A stretch of DNA of 5,340 bases, taken from the NCBI GenBank assembly GCA_964352905.1, contig CAYGTS010000161.1, positions 1 to 5,340 of the forward strand, given 5' to 3'. A model generated the notes under the pieces. That model made no database searches and was not told the origin of the DNA. It saw only the letters and a program-made list of their open reading frames with translations. A program made the translations under genes and the position numbers. This document shows positions 5,289-5,340 of this stretch, piece by piece (position 1 is the first letter of the stretch; each line of letters opens with the position of its first letter). The stretch is from CAYGTS01 sp964352905. GTDB lineage: Bacteria; Pseudomonadota; Gammaproteobacteria; JAHCLG01.

Positions 5289-5340
5289 AGTAATTCCCGG
5301 CGAGATGTTGAATAACTCAAGAACGGTCAGATTTGAGGCA
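5289..5340. repeat. Arm of palindromic repeat element (arm type B), right copy
   Basis: This 52-bp stretch is the exact reverse complement of 997-1048, with no mismatch; identity stops at 5288/1049. It carries the tip AATTCCCGG (5292-5300) and continues towards the inner stem when the window ends. It is therefore the start of another copy whose remainder lies to the right. With 997-1048 it brackets the bamD-rluD-pgeF-degQ block as a perfect inverted repeat about 4.3 kb across. Confidence 0.9.

Overview
The window reads as a stretch of gammaproteobacterial chromosome of moderate to low GC. It holds six protein genes in two blocks separated by a cluster of palindromic repeats. The divergent arrangement bamD <- -> rluD-pgeF is the one known from Escherichia coli and many other Gammaproteobacteria. 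There clpB usually follows; here a degQ-type protease gene follows instead. The genus cannot be fixed from the sequence; a Legionellales-like bacterium would fit the base composition and protein style, but this is only a guess.

Layout. Positions 1-52 are one arm of a repeat. Positions 53-202 lead into an AT-rich type II toxin-antitoxin operon, vapB (203-433) and vapC (433-858), with a good promoter (144-172) and an overlapping 20-bp palindrome (165-184) that looks like its operator. Positions 859-1253 hold no gene. They contain a palindromic element of about 171 bp (878-1048) and, directly after it, a decayed tandem copy (about 1052-1231). On the minus strand bamD (1254-2024) encodes an outer-membrane lipoprotein of the BAM machine. 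A short shared spacer leads to the divergent pair rluD (2105-3055) and pgeF (3052-3768), which overlap by four bases. A degQ-like periplasmic serine protease (3854-5200) follows with its own ribosome binding site. After it come a 30-bp perfect palindrome (5216-5245) and another repeat arm at the right edge (5289-5340).

How the parts relate. BamD, PgeF and DegQ all serve the cell envelope (outer-membrane protein assembly, peptidoglycan precursor quality, periplasmic protein quality), while RluD modifies 23S rRNA. VapBC is a likely horizontally acquired accessory cassette.

The most notable structure is the repeat arrangement. The element at 878-1048 has two related but distinct arms. The left arm recurs perfectly and inverted at 1-52, so the toxin-antitoxin operon lies between inverted copies. 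The right arm recurs perfectly and inverted at 5289-5340, so the bamD-to-degQ block also lies between inverted copies. I see no convincing new defence or catalytic system. The repeat family and its bracketing of a TA cassette are what deserve a second look.
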